Assembly (NCBI RefSeq): GCF_019722725.1
Contig: NZ_CP077941.1
Span: forward strand, 2,294,001 to 2,358,000
DNA from: Vreelandella profundi
GTDB lineage: Bacteria; Pseudomonadota; Gammaproteobacteria; Pseudomonadales; Halomonadaceae
Direction of reading: 5' to 3'
DNA length: 64,000 nt
The notes beneath the pieces are model-generated. The model saw nothing but the letters and a program-made list of their open reading frames with translations. It was not told the origin of the DNA and ran no database searches. Positions within the stretch are counted from its first letter, which is position 1. Each line of letters starts with the position of its first letter. Made by a program: the position numbers and the translations under genes. Positions 54,103-63,347 of this stretch are shown one piece after another.

Positions 54103-55539
54103 TTACTTTTTCGGCCAAGCCTTAGGGTCAACCTTATTGGCTAACTTAGGGAACTTGCTGGGATCGAAGGTAGGCTCCTTGCCCGCTTTCAACTGCACTT
54201 CATAGTCGCGAAAGAGTGAGAAAGCCACCGGCGACAGCATCAAAATAGCCACCAAGTTAATAATCGCCATCATCCCCATCGATAGATCAGCGAAGTTCCA
54301 GATAGCTCCCAGGCTGGCCACCGAGCCCACCATAATCATCGCCAGCACCGCGAAGCGATAAAGCATAACGGCCACGGGGGCACGGCGTCCGGCTAAATAC
54401 TCAATATTAGACTCACCGTAAGAGTAGTTGGCAATAACCGACGTAAACGCAAACAGCAGAATTGCCACCGCGACAAACATGCCGCCCCAGTCGCCCACGT
54501 GGCTGGATAGCGCCATTTGGGTTAGCTGAATGCCATTATTTTCATCACCGGACATGAGCTCTGGCCCGGCCATAATGATGATCGCCGCCGTTGCCGTACA
54601 GATGACCAGGGTATCTAAAAACACCCCCAGCATTTGGATAAAACCCTGCGCGGCAGGGTGGTCCGGCCGGGTAGAAGCCGTTGCCGCGGCGTTGGGTGCC
54701 GAGCCCATACCCGCCTCGTTAGAGAAGAGCCCGCGCTGAATACCGTTCATTATCGCCTGAGAAACGGCGTAACCAACGGCACCGCCGGCTGCCTGTTCAA
54801 GACCAAAAGCACTGCGCACAATCGTCATGATCGCGGCGGGCAATTCACTGATATTCAACCCCACCACGACCAGCGCCAGCACCAGATAAAGCAGCGCCAT
54901 CAGCGGCACCACCAGCTCAGCTACTTTGGCAATCGACTTTAAACCGCCAAAAATGATCGGTGCGACCACCGCCATCAAGACTAACCCCATGGCCCAGGTG
55001 GGAATGGCAAATGCCTGTTCCATCGCCTGGGCGATGGAGTTGGCCTGAACACTGTTAAAGGCCAATCCAAACGCAATAATTAAACAAATTGAAAACAGCA
55101 TCGCCAGCCAGCGCAAGCCAAGGCCTTTTTCAATATAGCGGGCCGGGCCACCGCGAAAGGTATTATCGCCATGGTCGGTTTTATACGCCTGCGCCAACGT
55201 TGACTCTACAAAGCTGGTTGCCATGCCGACCATCGCGGTCATCCACATCCAGAAAATGGCGCCGGGGCCACCAAAATAGATAGCGACGGCCACGCCAGCA
55301 AGGTTACCCGTACCGACTCGCGCTGCTAAGCTGGTTGAAAGTGCTTGAAATGAAGAGATACCGCCGTTTGATTGGCGGGAGCTGCGCAGCAGCTTAAACA
55401 TATGGCCAAAATAACGAACTTGAACACCGCGGGTCATAACGGTGAAGTAGATACCAGCACCAATCAATAAGTAAACCAGCACGCTGCCCCACAGCAGTCC
55501 ATTGCCTCGATCCACTAGCGCTGCAAGAGAAAATTCCAT
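54103..55539 (-). CDS. Sodium:alanine/glycine symporter (AGCS family)
   Basis: 478 residues, about eleven helices. Family stretches: GGISSFQALSTSLAARVGTGNLAGVAVAIYFGGPGAIFWMWMTAMVGMAT, and QRGLFSNEAGMGSAPNAAATA, the AGCS signature. Na+-driven alanine or glycine uptake across the inner membrane. The gene begins about 120 bases downstream of a LysR stop. No glycine riboswitch is visible upstream. Confidence 0.93.
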   Translation of the reverse strand: MEFSLAALVDRGNGLLWGSVLVYLLIGAGIYFTVMTRGVQVRYFGHMFKLLRSSRQSNGGISSFQALSTSLAARVGTGNLAGVAVAIYFGGPGAIFWMWMTAMVGMATSFVESTLAQAYKTDHGDNTFRGGPARYIEKGLGLRWLAMLFSICLIIAFGLAFNSVQANSIAQAMEQAFAIPTWAMGLVLMAVVAPIIFGGLKSIAKVAELVVPLMALLYLVLALVVVGLNISELPAAIMTIVRSAFGLEQAAGGAVGYAVSQAIMNGIQRGLFSNEAGMGSAPNAAATASTRPDHPAAQGFIQMLGVFLDTLVICTATAAIIIMAGPELMSGDENNGIQLTQMALSSHVGDWGGMFVAVAILLFAFTSVIANYSYGESNIEYLAGRRAPVAVMLYRFAVLAMIMVGSVASLGAIWNFADLSMGMMAIINLVAILMLSPVAFSLFRDYEVQLKAGKEPTFDPSKFPKLANKVDPKAWPKK

Positions 55540-55659
55540 ATATCAGACGCCTTTTTTTAGCATTGAAAACGCATCATTCTTCACGGTTGCACCAAAATGG
55601 CAAGAACATTGGAAAAATGATGCCTGTCACCAACGCATCAAACCAGCGATACAAGCGTC

Positions 55660-56523
55660 TTAACGTGACTCGACTAGCCACGTCCAAACCAAGGCGGCAT
55701 CCTCATCTGCGTGACGACGATTAGGCCGCACTAACCAAAAGCGCTCATCACTCACTACGCTAAGCGCAAAGGGGGCAACCAGATCCGTACGCCGCTCCAT
55801 TAAACGTCGATGGGTAAGCGCGATACCCCCGCCCTGGCTGGCTAGTGCCAGCGTCATCACCAGGTTATCGCAGGTTATTGACCAACACCGTGCTTCCATA
55901 TCCGCTACGTTTGCGGCCTGAAGCCAACCTGACCAGCCAATGCCAAACCCTGCCGCATGCAGCAATGTATGCCCTGCCAAATCGCTTGGCGAAGCCAGTG
56001 TTTTAGCCAGAGCGGGCGAACAAACCGGCATCAGCTGATCCTCACCCAGCGACTGCATATCCACACCGGCCCATTCCCCTTTGCCGTAGCGAATTTCAAT
56101 GTCGGCGCCCTCTGGGCCGAAGTCATCTGGCCAGATCGCACTGACCAAGCGAAGGGCCACCTGTGGATAGGCACGGTGGAAAGCGATTAAGCGCGGTGCC
56201 AGCCAGGACTGCTGAATGACAGGGGTCGTGCGCAGCGTAACCGGTTGCTCAGAGGTGCTGCCAAAGACTTCTAGCGTGCCTTCGCTGATACGCGCGAAAG
56301 CATCGTGGATACTCGGCAGCCATGCCTGCCCGGCGGGCGTTAACGTCAAACTACGGGCATGGCGCACAAACAGTTTTTGGCCTACGCGGTCCTCCAGCAG
56401 CCTAACACGCTGGCTGATGGCAGCCTGGGTGACGCCCAGCTCGTTACCTGCGGCGGTAAAACTCAAAGTGCGCGCCGCTGATTCAAAGGCTTGCAGCCAT
56501 AGCAACGGCGGTAATTGACTCAT
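55660..56523 (-). CDS. LysR-family regulator of the carnitine genes (GcvA-like)
   Basis: 287 residues. HTH in PPLLWLQAFESAARTLSFTAAGNELGVTQAAISQRVRLLED; sensor domain with PVCSPALAKTLASPSDLAGHTLLH. It is divergent from the gamma-butyrobetaine dioxygenase gene with 153 bases between, the usual arrangement of an LysR regulator and its target, but the effector is not visible. Confidence 0.85.
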   Translation of the reverse strand: MSQLPPLLWLQAFESAARTLSFTAAGNELGVTQAAISQRVRLLEDRVGQKLFVRHARSLTLTPAGQAWLPSIHDAFARISEGTLEVFGSTSEQPVTLRTTPVIQQSWLAPRLIAFHRAYPQVALRLVSAIWPDDFGPEGADIEIRYGKGEWAGVDMQSLGEDQLMPVCSPALAKTLASPSDLAGHTLLHAAGFGIGWSGWLQAANVADMEARCWSITCDNLVMTLALASQGGGIALTHRRLMERRTDLVAPFALSVVSDERFWLVRPNRRHADEDAALVWTWLVESR

Positions 56524-56676
56524 GAAAAAGCAACCTATAAGTAAAACGATGTCTTAGGGGCCAGATTAATCGTTTGTCACCGGCGCGGCTACTCCTTCAC
56601 CCTAGATAGCAACTAAGCACACCTCTTAGGCATCACCCTTTAGGCACTGCTGCCAAGGGAGCTATTCGGAGTTTTA

Positions 56677-57864
56677 ATGAACAGCGCAGTACAAACGATA
56701 CCCACGACAATAACGAACACTGCTCAAGTACCCAACATGGGCGAATTAACCCCCTACCAAACTGGTCCTGCACTCACCCAGGCAACGCTTGCCCAATATG
56801 GCGTCTCACTTGAGTGGCAAGATGGCCAGCAAACCACCCTGCCCCTGCTCTGGTTGCGCGACCACTGCGCCTGCCAAGCCTGCCGTCACCCGCAGACACG
56901 CGAAAGGCTCTACCTGCCACTTGAAGCAATTGCTGAGCCGCCAAGCGTTGAACTACTGGATGGCCACCTGCATCTGAACTGGCAAGATGGGCATGTCAGC
57001 GCATTTCATAGCGGCTGGCTATATCAACGCCGCCCAGAAGCGAGCCTGAGCTCAGCGGTCCCCAGCGTTAAGCCGTGGAACGATAACTTTGCGCCTGAGC
57101 GCATCAGTCACAGCGATTTTTTAACGCCTCACGGTGAGAAAGTCTGGCTCACCGCCATGCTACGCGATGGCTTGGCACTGATGACAGATGGCCCCCTGGT
57201 AGAAGAGGAAGTCAGCCGCTTGGCTGAGCGCATAGGGCCGCTGCGTGCCACCAACTTTGGCGCTCGCTTCGATGTGCGCTCAAAACCCAATCCTAACAAC
57301 GCGGCTTATACGGCGGTAGGATTACCGCTGCATATCGATTTGCCCAACTGGCGCCAGCCGCCGGATATTCAGTTGCTCTACTGCCTGCAAAACGACGCCA
57401 GCGGTGGCGAATCGCTGTTTGCAGATGGCGCCCGCGTCGTCGAAGCCTTGCGCCAGCAGGATCCAGCAGCGTTAGCCATTCTCAGCGAGACACCGATTGA
57501 TTTTCGCTTCCAGGATGAAACCCACGATATCTCTATGCGAGCGCCGGTGATTACGCTGGATAGCGCAGATAACTTGGTTGAGATACGTTTGAATAACTGG
57601 ATTCGCGACGCACTTCACCTACCGGTGGAACAGATGGATGCTTGGTACAGCGCCTACGCTCTACTGTGGGAGCTATTTCACAGCCAAGCACACGAGATGG
57701 AGTTCACCCTTCTCCCTGGGCAGATGGTGGCGTTTGATAATCGCCGCGTGCTTCATGGTCGGCGCGAGTTCGACCCCAACAGCGGCGCACGCCATCTGCA
57801 GGGCACCTACCTAGACCGCGACATGCTGGCTTCACGCCTGCGCGTGCTGGCCCGCAACGTCTAG
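56677..57864 (+). CDS. Gamma-butyrobetaine dioxygenase-like (TauD/TfdA family)
   Basis: 395 residues. Zinc site C64, C66, C69, H71 (LRDHCACQACRHP), as in human BBOX1 N-terminal domain; Fe(II) site HxD in LPLHIDLPNW and the distal His in RRVLHGRREF, with R for 2-oxoglutarate. It hydroxylates gamma-butyrobetaine to carnitine, or a related trimethylammonium acid. Next genes encode a betaine/carnitine binding protein and, upstream, a LysR regulator. GGAG lies five bases before ATG. Confidence 0.9.
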   Translation: MNSAVQTIPTTITNTAQVPNMGELTPYQTGPALTQATLAQYGVSLEWQDGQQTTLPLLWLRDHCACQACRHPQTRERLYLPLEAIAEPPSVELLDGHLHLNWQDGHVSAFHSGWLYQRRPEASLSSAVPSVKPWNDNFAPERISHSDFLTPHGEKVWLTAMLRDGLALMTDGPLVEEEVSRLAERIGPLRATNFGARFDVRSKPNPNNAAYTAVGLPLHIDLPNWRQPPDIQLLYCLQNDASGGESLFADGARVVEALRQQDPAALAILSETPIDFRFQDETHDISMRAPVITLDSADNLVEIRLNNWIRDALHLPVEQMDAWYSAYALLWELFHSQAHEMEFTLLPGQMVAFDNRRVLHGRREFDPNSGARHLQGTYLDRDMLASRLRVLARNV

Positions 57865-57927
57865 CGGTATTCAATAATCACCGCTTAGCTTGCAACATCT
57901 ATTCGCCCATAAAGCCTATTTCACGAC

Positions 57928-57961
57928 AAAATCTGTCCCACAATAAAATCTGTTCCACAGT
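57928..57961. repeat. 17-base tandem repeat ahead of the binding-protein gene
   Basis: AAAATCTGTCCCACAAT then AAAATCTGTTCCACAGT, two mismatches, 21 bases before the start of the binding-protein gene. Confidence 0.85.
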
Positions 57962-57982
57962 AAACTTTAGCAAGGAGATCGC

Positions 57983-58921
57983 ATGACACGGCTTAAACCT
58001 CTCGTATCAGGCATTGCCCTCGTCACCACCACACTATTTGCGTCGACCGTTCAGGCAGACGATCAAACCCTCGACTTTGGTGTACCCGCCTGGCCCGGCA
58101 TTACGGTCAAAACCGCTATCGCCGAGCAGCTATTGAACCCATTAGGCTACGAGACTAGCACGCAGGAAATCGGCCTACAGGTGGTTTACCAAGGTATTGA
58201 AAGCGGTGATATCGATGCCTTTCTAGGCGCTTGGTTGCCCGCCCAGCGAGATATGTTTAACCCTCGTAAAGAATCGGGGGTCCTCATAGACGTCGCCAAT
58301 AATGTTGATGGTGCGCAAATGACCTTGGCAGTGCCGGAATACCTGTATGAAAGCGGTATTCAAAGCTTTGCAGACCTTGACCAGAATCGCGATCAGTTCG
58401 ATGGAAAAATACATGGCTTTGGCGCAGGCTCTGCGGCCAGTGAAATTCTCCATCAAGCGATTGATGACGACACCTGGGGATTGGGTGACTGGCAGATAGT
58501 TGATACCAGCGAAGTAGGCATGCTGTCCGCCGCACGCGATGCGATATCAAGGGAAGAGCCGATTGTCTGGGTTGGCTGGACGCCTCACTGGATGAACCTT
58601 GAACTGCCGATGCGCTACTTGGAAGATCCCGAAAATCTATTCGGTGAGAACAACGGCGAAAGCGACGTGCTGACACTTCTGCGCAACGACTATGCAAAAG
58701 CCAATCCCAATATCGTCACGTTTTTCGAGCAATTTACCTTCACCGCCGAAGAGCAAAGCGGGATGATTCAGGCGTTTGGTCAGGAGGAACGTCCGCTATC
58801 CGATGTCGCGGAGCAGTGGATTAGCGACCACCCAGAGCGTATTGAAGCGATGCTCGCTGATGTAGCCGCCACCGACGGTGATCCCGCCTGGCCGGTGATT
58901 GAAGAGCGCTTTAAGCTATAA
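57983..58921 (+). CDS. Glycine betaine/carnitine/choline ABC transporter substrate-binding protein
   Basis: 312 residues. Signal peptide cut after about A25 (VQA). ProX/OpuAC fold: DFGVPAWPGITVKTAIAEQLLNPLGYETS, GDIDAFLGAWLPAQRDMF, and WVGWTPHWMNLELPMRYLEDPE, whose aromatic residues form the quaternary-ammonium box. No permease or ATPase gene follows, so either those lie elsewhere or it feeds another transporter. With the adjacent dioxygenase, carnitine or gamma-butyrobetaine is the likely ligand. Confidence 0.9.
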   Translation: MTRLKPLVSGIALVTTTLFASTVQADDQTLDFGVPAWPGITVKTAIAEQLLNPLGYETSTQEIGLQVVYQGIESGDIDAFLGAWLPAQRDMFNPRKESGVLIDVANNVDGAQMTLAVPEYLYESGIQSFADLDQNRDQFDGKIHGFGAGSAASEILHQAIDDDTWGLGDWQIVDTSEVGMLSAARDAISREEPIVWVGWTPHWMNLELPMRYLEDPENLFGENNGESDVLTLLRNDYAKANPNIVTFFEQFTFTAEEQSGMIQAFGQEERPLSDVAEQWISDHPERIEAMLADVAATDGDPAWPVIEERFKL

Positions 58922-58986
58922 GCTAAAAGCTATAAGCCTTCACCAGCATTAAGATTCTTTACCGCCATTCGATGTGGCCAATTGCC

Positions 58987-59010
58987 GCCGCGTCCCTCCT
59001 GGGTCGCGGC
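58987..59010 (+). terminator. GC-rich hairpin after the binding-protein gene
   Basis: GCCGCG-t-CCC loop GGG-t-CGCGGC. The following GTTCTCG is only weakly T-rich, so terminator status is moderate. Within the 286-base gap before the lipocalin gene; another short repeat, AAGCTATAAGC twice (58913-58923, 58927-58937), spans the stop. Confidence 0.5.
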
Positions 59011-59207
59011 GTTCTCGCTGCCCCGAACCTGTGCCCCTGAAAAGTGTTCCTAATGAGGGTTTCTAACAAAGGCTATGCCGTTTGCTGTAAGCGACTTTTT
59101 AGTGATCACGTCACGTTAAAAGATGCTGATTCGCAGCGGCATGCTCTATTCTGTCGCTATTATCATCAACAGCCGCTGAACAAATTTACCGGCAAGGAGA
59201 GCGCTCA

Positions 59208-59744
59208 GTGAAAACCCTTATAGGCAGCAGCTTAGCTAGTGTGGCACTACTCACCGGCTGTACCGGCATTCCAGAAGGCACGCAGCCCGTCACCGGTTTC
59301 GAACTAGACCGCTACTTGGGCCAGTGGTACGAAATTGCCCGTTTAGATCACTCTTTTGAGCGCGGCCTTGATTGCGTCACCGCCACCTACAGCCTGCGTG
59401 ACGACGACGGCGTGCGGGTTATTAACCGCGGCTACAATTTGCAGGAGCAAGAGTGGGATGAAGCTGAAGGCCGCGCCTATTTTATAGACGACGAGAGCGT
59501 CGGGCGTTTAAAAGTCAGTTTTTTCGGCCCCTTTTACGGCGGCTACAACATCTTAGAATTGGATGATGACTATCAATCCGCGCTAATAGCGGGCCCTAAT
59601 CGTGACTATCTGTGGATTTTGTCACGCACACCGCAAATGGATAGCGCGACAGAAGCGCGTCTTCGTCAGCGTGCGGCAGAGCTCAACTTCCCGACCGATG
59701 AGCTCATCGACGTTACTCAGGGCGAGGCGTGCCCAGGCCGTTAA
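59208..59744 (+). CDS. blc: Outer-membrane lipocalin (Blc-like)
   Basis: 178 residues from a GTG start with AAGGAG about ten bases ahead. Lipoprotein signal with lipobox LTGC (C18); Thr at +2 suggests outer-membrane sorting. Lipocalin motif YLGQWYEIARLDHSFERGLDCVTATYS and the later GPFYGGYNILELD and GPNRDYLWILSRTP. Binds lipophilic ligands such as lysophospholipid. Its last 32 bases overlap the 3' end of the converging LysR gene. Confidence 0.9.
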   Translation: MKTLIGSSLASVALLTGCTGIPEGTQPVTGFELDRYLGQWYEIARLDHSFERGLDCVTATYSLRDDDGVRVINRGYNLQEQEWDEAEGRAYFIDDESVGRLKVSFFGPFYGGYNILELDDDYQSALIAGPNRDYLWILSRTPQMDSATEARLRQRAAELNFPTDELIDVTQGEACPGR

Positions 59745-60669
59745 TCGTTTCTTCTGGCAGTGCCGACACTCGCCCCACCATCTCGCGTTGCGCAAAATCA
59801 ATAAAGGCGCGCAGCCTAGCAGGCACGTGGCGGCGCTGCTCAAATACCGCGTAAAAGTCTGCTCGTACGCCTTGCCAGCTTGGCAGTAACGCCACTAAGG
59901 CGCTGTTCGCTAGGTGCTCATTAACATCCCACCAAGAGCGCAACATCACGCCGTGGCCATCTAGCGCTAACCGGGTGATAACCTCCGCATCATTGCTTGC
60001 CAACCGGCCGCTGACTTTGACCGACTGCACCTTGGTAGGCTGACCGCATCGCTCAAAGCGCCACACCGGAAAATCGCTGTCGTTCTCGCGGATCACTAAG
60101 CAAGCATGCTGCTGCAAATCTGCGGGCGCTTGAAGCGTTGGCGCCTGAGCGATATACGCCGGTGATGCACAGAGCACTCGCCGATTCGCCAAAATTCGCC
60201 GGGCAACTAAGCGCGACTCAGGAGGCTCGCCAATGCGGATACCAATATCAAAGCCGTGATCGCTCAAATTAAGCGGAAAGTTAGTGAGCTCGAGCCACCC
60301 TTCTACGTCGGGATGCTGGGCACAGAAACGCGACAGCAGCGGAGCAATGTGGCGGCGACCAAAGCCGAAGGTGGCGTTAATACGCAGCCTGCCGCTAAGC
60401 GCTTGGTTAATATTCTCGCCTAATGAATTTTCCAGCTCATCAAGCTCATCTAAAATCAGCGCGCCGCGTGCAAAATAGCGCTCGCCCTCGGCCGTCAGGG
60501 TTAGTCGCCTTGTGGTGCGGGCAGCCAGCTCGACGCCTAAACGCCCTTCCAGCATTTTTAACCGCTTGCTCACCGCTGACAGCGAAAGGCCAAGCTCGCG
60601 CGCCGTCGCCGTTAAACTTCCGGCACGAGCTAAATGCTGAAAAAAAGCCAAATCATCCAAGTGAGCCAT
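59713..60669 (-). CDS. LysR-family regulator (DmlR-like)
   Basis: 318 residues. HTH in LDDLAFFQHLARAGSLTATARELGLSLSAVSKRLKMLEGRLGVELAARTTRRLTLT; sensor domain with VRENDSDFPVWRFERCGQP. It is divergent from the D-malate/tartrate dehydrogenase gene over 163 bases with a dyad, which fits a DmlR-like activator. Its 3' end overlaps the lipocalin gene by 32 bases on the other strand. Confidence 0.85.
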   Translation of the reverse strand: MAHLDDLAFFQHLARAGSLTATARELGLSLSAVSKRLKMLEGRLGVELAARTTRRLTLTAEGERYFARGALILDELDELENSLGENINQALSGRLRINATFGFGRRHIAPLLSRFCAQHPDVEGWLELTNFPLNLSDHGFDIGIRIGEPPESRLVARRILANRRVLCASPAYIAQAPTLQAPADLQQHACLVIRENDSDFPVWRFERCGQPTKVQSVKVSGRLASNDAEVITRLALDGHGVMLRSWWDVNEHLANSALVALLPSWQGVRADFYAVFEQRRHVPARLRAFIDFAQREMVGRVSALPEETINGLGTPRPE

Positions 60670-60695
60670 CTAATCCCTCGGCTATTCTCTACTTT

Positions 60696-60724
60696 CAGGC
60701 AATAATACCTTGAATAATAGCCTG
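60696..60724. promoter_or_regulatory. Candidate LysR operator
   Basis: CAGGC[A]AT...AT[A/T]GCCTG dyad: CAGGC at 60696-60700 and GCCTG at 60720-60724, with nine of twelve arm positions matching. Located between the LysR and dehydrogenase genes. Confidence 0.45.
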
Positions 60725-60832
60725 ATTATCTCTTAACAAATAGCCGCTACACTGAGTCCAGGTATTGCTGTGACGTTTCAATACGCATGCATCAGCACTC
60801 ATCGTTAATAACAAACAATGTAAGGAGTTACC

Positions 60833-61906
60833 ATGGCTCATACGATTGCAGTCATCGCTGGCGACGGCATTGGCACCGAAGTCATGCCCGAGGGCATTCG
60901 TGCGCTTGAAGCGGCTGCCAAGCGTTTTAATATTGATCTTGAATTTACCGTCTTTGAATTTGGTAGCTGCGACTACTATCTGGAACACGGCAAAATGCTG
61001 CCGGATGACTGGCTCCAGCAGCTAAAGGGTTTCGATGCGCTCTTCTATGGTGCCGTTGGCTGGCCCGAAAAAGTGCCCGACCATATATCCCTGTGGGGCT
61101 CATTGCTACAATTCCGCCGTCAGTTCGATCAATACATTAACCTGCGCCCTTGCAAGCTAATGCCCGGCATTAAGAGTCCGCTGGCGGGTCGCGAAGCGGG
61201 TGACATCGACTTTTATGTGGTTCGCGAGAACACCGAAGGCGAGTATTCAAGCGTTGGCGGCAAAATGTTTGAAGGCACCGATCGTGAAGTCGTCATTCAA
61301 GAAACCATCATGACCCGCATCGGCGTTGACCGTGTGCTGAAATATGCATTTGAGTTGGCTCAAACACGCCCACGCAAAAAGCTCACCTCGGCGACCAAGT
61401 CCAACGGCATCTCAATCACTATGCCCTATTGGGATGAGCGCGTAGTCGAAATGTCGAAAGGCTACCCAGAGATCGCCGTGGATAAATTCCATATCGATAT
61501 TCTGACCGCTAACTTTGTACTTCATCCGGACTGGTTTGACGTAGTAGTGGGCAGCAATTTGTTTGGCGATATACTGTCTGACTTAGGTCCCGCCTGTACC
61601 GGCACTATCGGCATTGCGCCTTCGGCTAACATTAACCCGGAAGGCAAATTCCCGAGCCTGTTCGAGCCGGTTCACGGCAGCGCGCCTGATATCGCAGGCA
61701 AAGGTATCGCCAATCCTATTGGCCAGATATGGTCAGGTGCCATGATGCTTGAACACTTAGGCTACAAGGAAGCCGCCGATGCAATGGTAACGGCGATTGA
61801 AGAAGTACTTAGCGAAGGCGATAGCCAAGTGCTTACCCGCGACGTAGGCGGACAAGGCACTACCGCAAGTCTGGGCCGCGCCATTGCTGACAAACTTGCA
61901 GTCTGA
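60833..61906 (+). CDS. dmlA: D-malate/tartrate dehydrogenase (isocitrate/IPM dehydrogenase family)
   Basis: 357 residues, NAD-dependent decarboxylating dehydrogenase. IRPCKLMPG-type NLRPCKLMPGIKSP, YVVRENTEGEYSSVGG, NLFGDILSDLGPACTGTIGIAPSANINP and EPVHGSAPDIAGKGIANP are the family motifs, with Asp ligands for Mn2+/Mg2+. The pattern fits DmlA/TtuC rather than LeuB or Icd. It converts D-malate or tartrate to pyruvate or glycerate products. Good ribosome site (AAGGAG). Flanked by a DmlR-like regulator and an FMN hydroxy-acid oxidase. Confidence 0.9.
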   Translation: MAHTIAVIAGDGIGTEVMPEGIRALEAAAKRFNIDLEFTVFEFGSCDYYLEHGKMLPDDWLQQLKGFDALFYGAVGWPEKVPDHISLWGSLLQFRRQFDQYINLRPCKLMPGIKSPLAGREAGDIDFYVVRENTEGEYSSVGGKMFEGTDREVVIQETIMTRIGVDRVLKYAFELAQTRPRKKLTSATKSNGISITMPYWDERVVEMSKGYPEIAVDKFHIDILTANFVLHPDWFDVVVGSNLFGDILSDLGPACTGTIGIAPSANINPEGKFPSLFEPVHGSAPDIAGKGIANPIGQIWSGAMMLEHLGYKEAADAMVTAIEEVLSEGDSQVLTRDVGGQGTTASLGRAIADKLAV

Positions 61907-61985
61907 GCAGAAAAGCGAGGCGTTCAATAAGTCGCTTATCCTCTTTGCTAGCGATGCACGTTTAAACCTGCGCTTGTAGCAACAC

Positions 61986-62021
61986 AACGCCGCGTGAGCC
62001 ATTGGCTCACGCGGCGTTTTT
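61986..62021. terminator. Bidirectional terminator after dmlA
   Basis: AACGCCGCGTGAGCC-att-GGCTCACGCGGCGTT with T-run, 15 perfect pairs. It overlaps the stop codon of the converging gene at 62020. Confidence 0.92.
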
Positions 62022-63174
62022 AAGGGCGGACCACTAAGTGCTCAGGAGCAAGCTGACCAATATCCGTCACTCCCATTAATGCCAAGTCGCGGACGACCTC
62101 TTCGCGCAGTAGATTCAAAGCATGAGTCACGCCCGCCTCCCCTGCATAGGCTGCCGCGTAGTTAATCGGCCTGCCAATGAATACAAAATTTGCACCTAAT
62201 GCTAGCGCTTTAATAACGTCCGTGCCGCGTCTAAAACCGCTATCGACCATCACCGGGATATGCTCCACAGCCTGGACAATATCAGGCAGCGCATCGAGTG
62301 CCGCAACGCCACTATCGAGCTGCCGGCCGCCATGATTGGACACAATAATAGCGTCGCCTCCCAGCGCCTCAACCCGCCGTGCGTCCTCAGGATGCAGGAT
62401 GCCTTTGACGATCAGCTTGCCTGGCCATAGCGCCCTTACCCGCTCCAGATAGCTCCAGTCGAGATGGGTGCGGCCAGAGAAATCGCGAGTGACATTCTTG
62501 GAAATAACCGCAATGCCTCGCTCGGCATAGTTATTCTCAAAATGCGGTATGCCGTGATGATAGAGCGTGCGTAGAAAGGTACCGACGAGCCAGCGTGGGC
62601 GAATAATGCCATCCCAGGCCAGCCGCAAACTCGGCCGAAGCGGCGATGAAAAACCGCTGCGGCGATTATTGTCGCCATTAGGCGGCACGGCATAATCCAC
62701 CGTAATCACTAAGTTGCGGTAGCCAGCCCGCTCGACGCGGGCAAGCAATGCTTCAATCTCAGTAAGCGTGCCGGGCAAATAAGCCTGGAACCAGTCGGTG
62801 GGCCCCTCTTTATGAACGGTTTCAAGAGGGATAAGCGAGCTGCCGCTAAGGATCATCGGAAGCTTGGCTTTAGCGGCCGCGCGCGCCTGCACAAGATCAC
62901 CGCGGTAAGCCGTTAGGGCACTAATCCCCATGGGAGCAATGCCAAAGGGCGCGCTATAGCGCTGGCCTAACAACTCGGTTTCGGTCGAGATTGCTGAAAC
63001 GTCAACCAGGGCCCTTGGCCGCAAGGCGTAACGATCAAAAGCCTGCCGATTGGCGAGCTGCGTTTTACCTTCTTCTGCACTGTTAGCCACATAGCCAAAC
63101 AGCGGCCTTGGTAAGTGCTTACGTGCTACGCGCTCAAAGTCCTGCAGGTTGCCAATTTGTTTTAGTTGCTTCAC
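62020..63174 (-). CDS. FMN-dependent alpha-hydroxy-acid dehydrogenase
   Basis: 384 residues. TIM barrel with FMN. IAPMGISALTAYRGD, ITVDYAVPPNGDNNRR and IIVSNHGGRQLDSG, in which SNHGGRQLD carries the catalytic His and substrate Arg. LldD/mandelate-type enzymes oxidise L-2-hydroxy acids into 2-oxo acids. No helix suggests membrane insertion. Start taken as GTG at 63174, which has AGGA six bases ahead; another in-frame GTG lies at 63201. Substrate is not readable; it adjoins dmlA. Confidence 0.88.
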   Translation of the reverse strand: MKQLKQIGNLQDFERVARKHLPRPLFGYVANSAEEGKTQLANRQAFDRYALRPRALVDVSAISTETELLGQRYSAPFGIAPMGISALTAYRGDLVQARAAAKAKLPMILSGSSLIPLETVHKEGPTDWFQAYLPGTLTEIEALLARVERAGYRNLVITVDYAVPPNGDNNRRSGFSSPLRPSLRLAWDGIIRPRWLVGTFLRTLYHHGIPHFENNYAERGIAVISKNVTRDFSGRTHLDWSYLERVRALWPGKLIVKGILHPEDARRVEALGGDAIIVSNHGGRQLDSGVAALDALPDIVQAVEHIPVMVDSGFRRGTDVIKALALGANFVFIGRPINYAAAYAGEAGVTHALNLLREEVVRDLALMGVTDIGQLAPEHLVVRP

Positions 63175-63347
63175 ACCATTTCCTATTGGGTCTTCGTCCA
63201 CGCGTTGGGGTTAAACAATAATAAAACTTATTCAACAGTCAATGTGTGACCTTTAATCGATTATGTTCTACATTTCTCATGAGGTGAATATACCCTCACT
63301 TCCACTTTGCCCACACCATGCAATCAAACAATAATCAGGATAACGCT

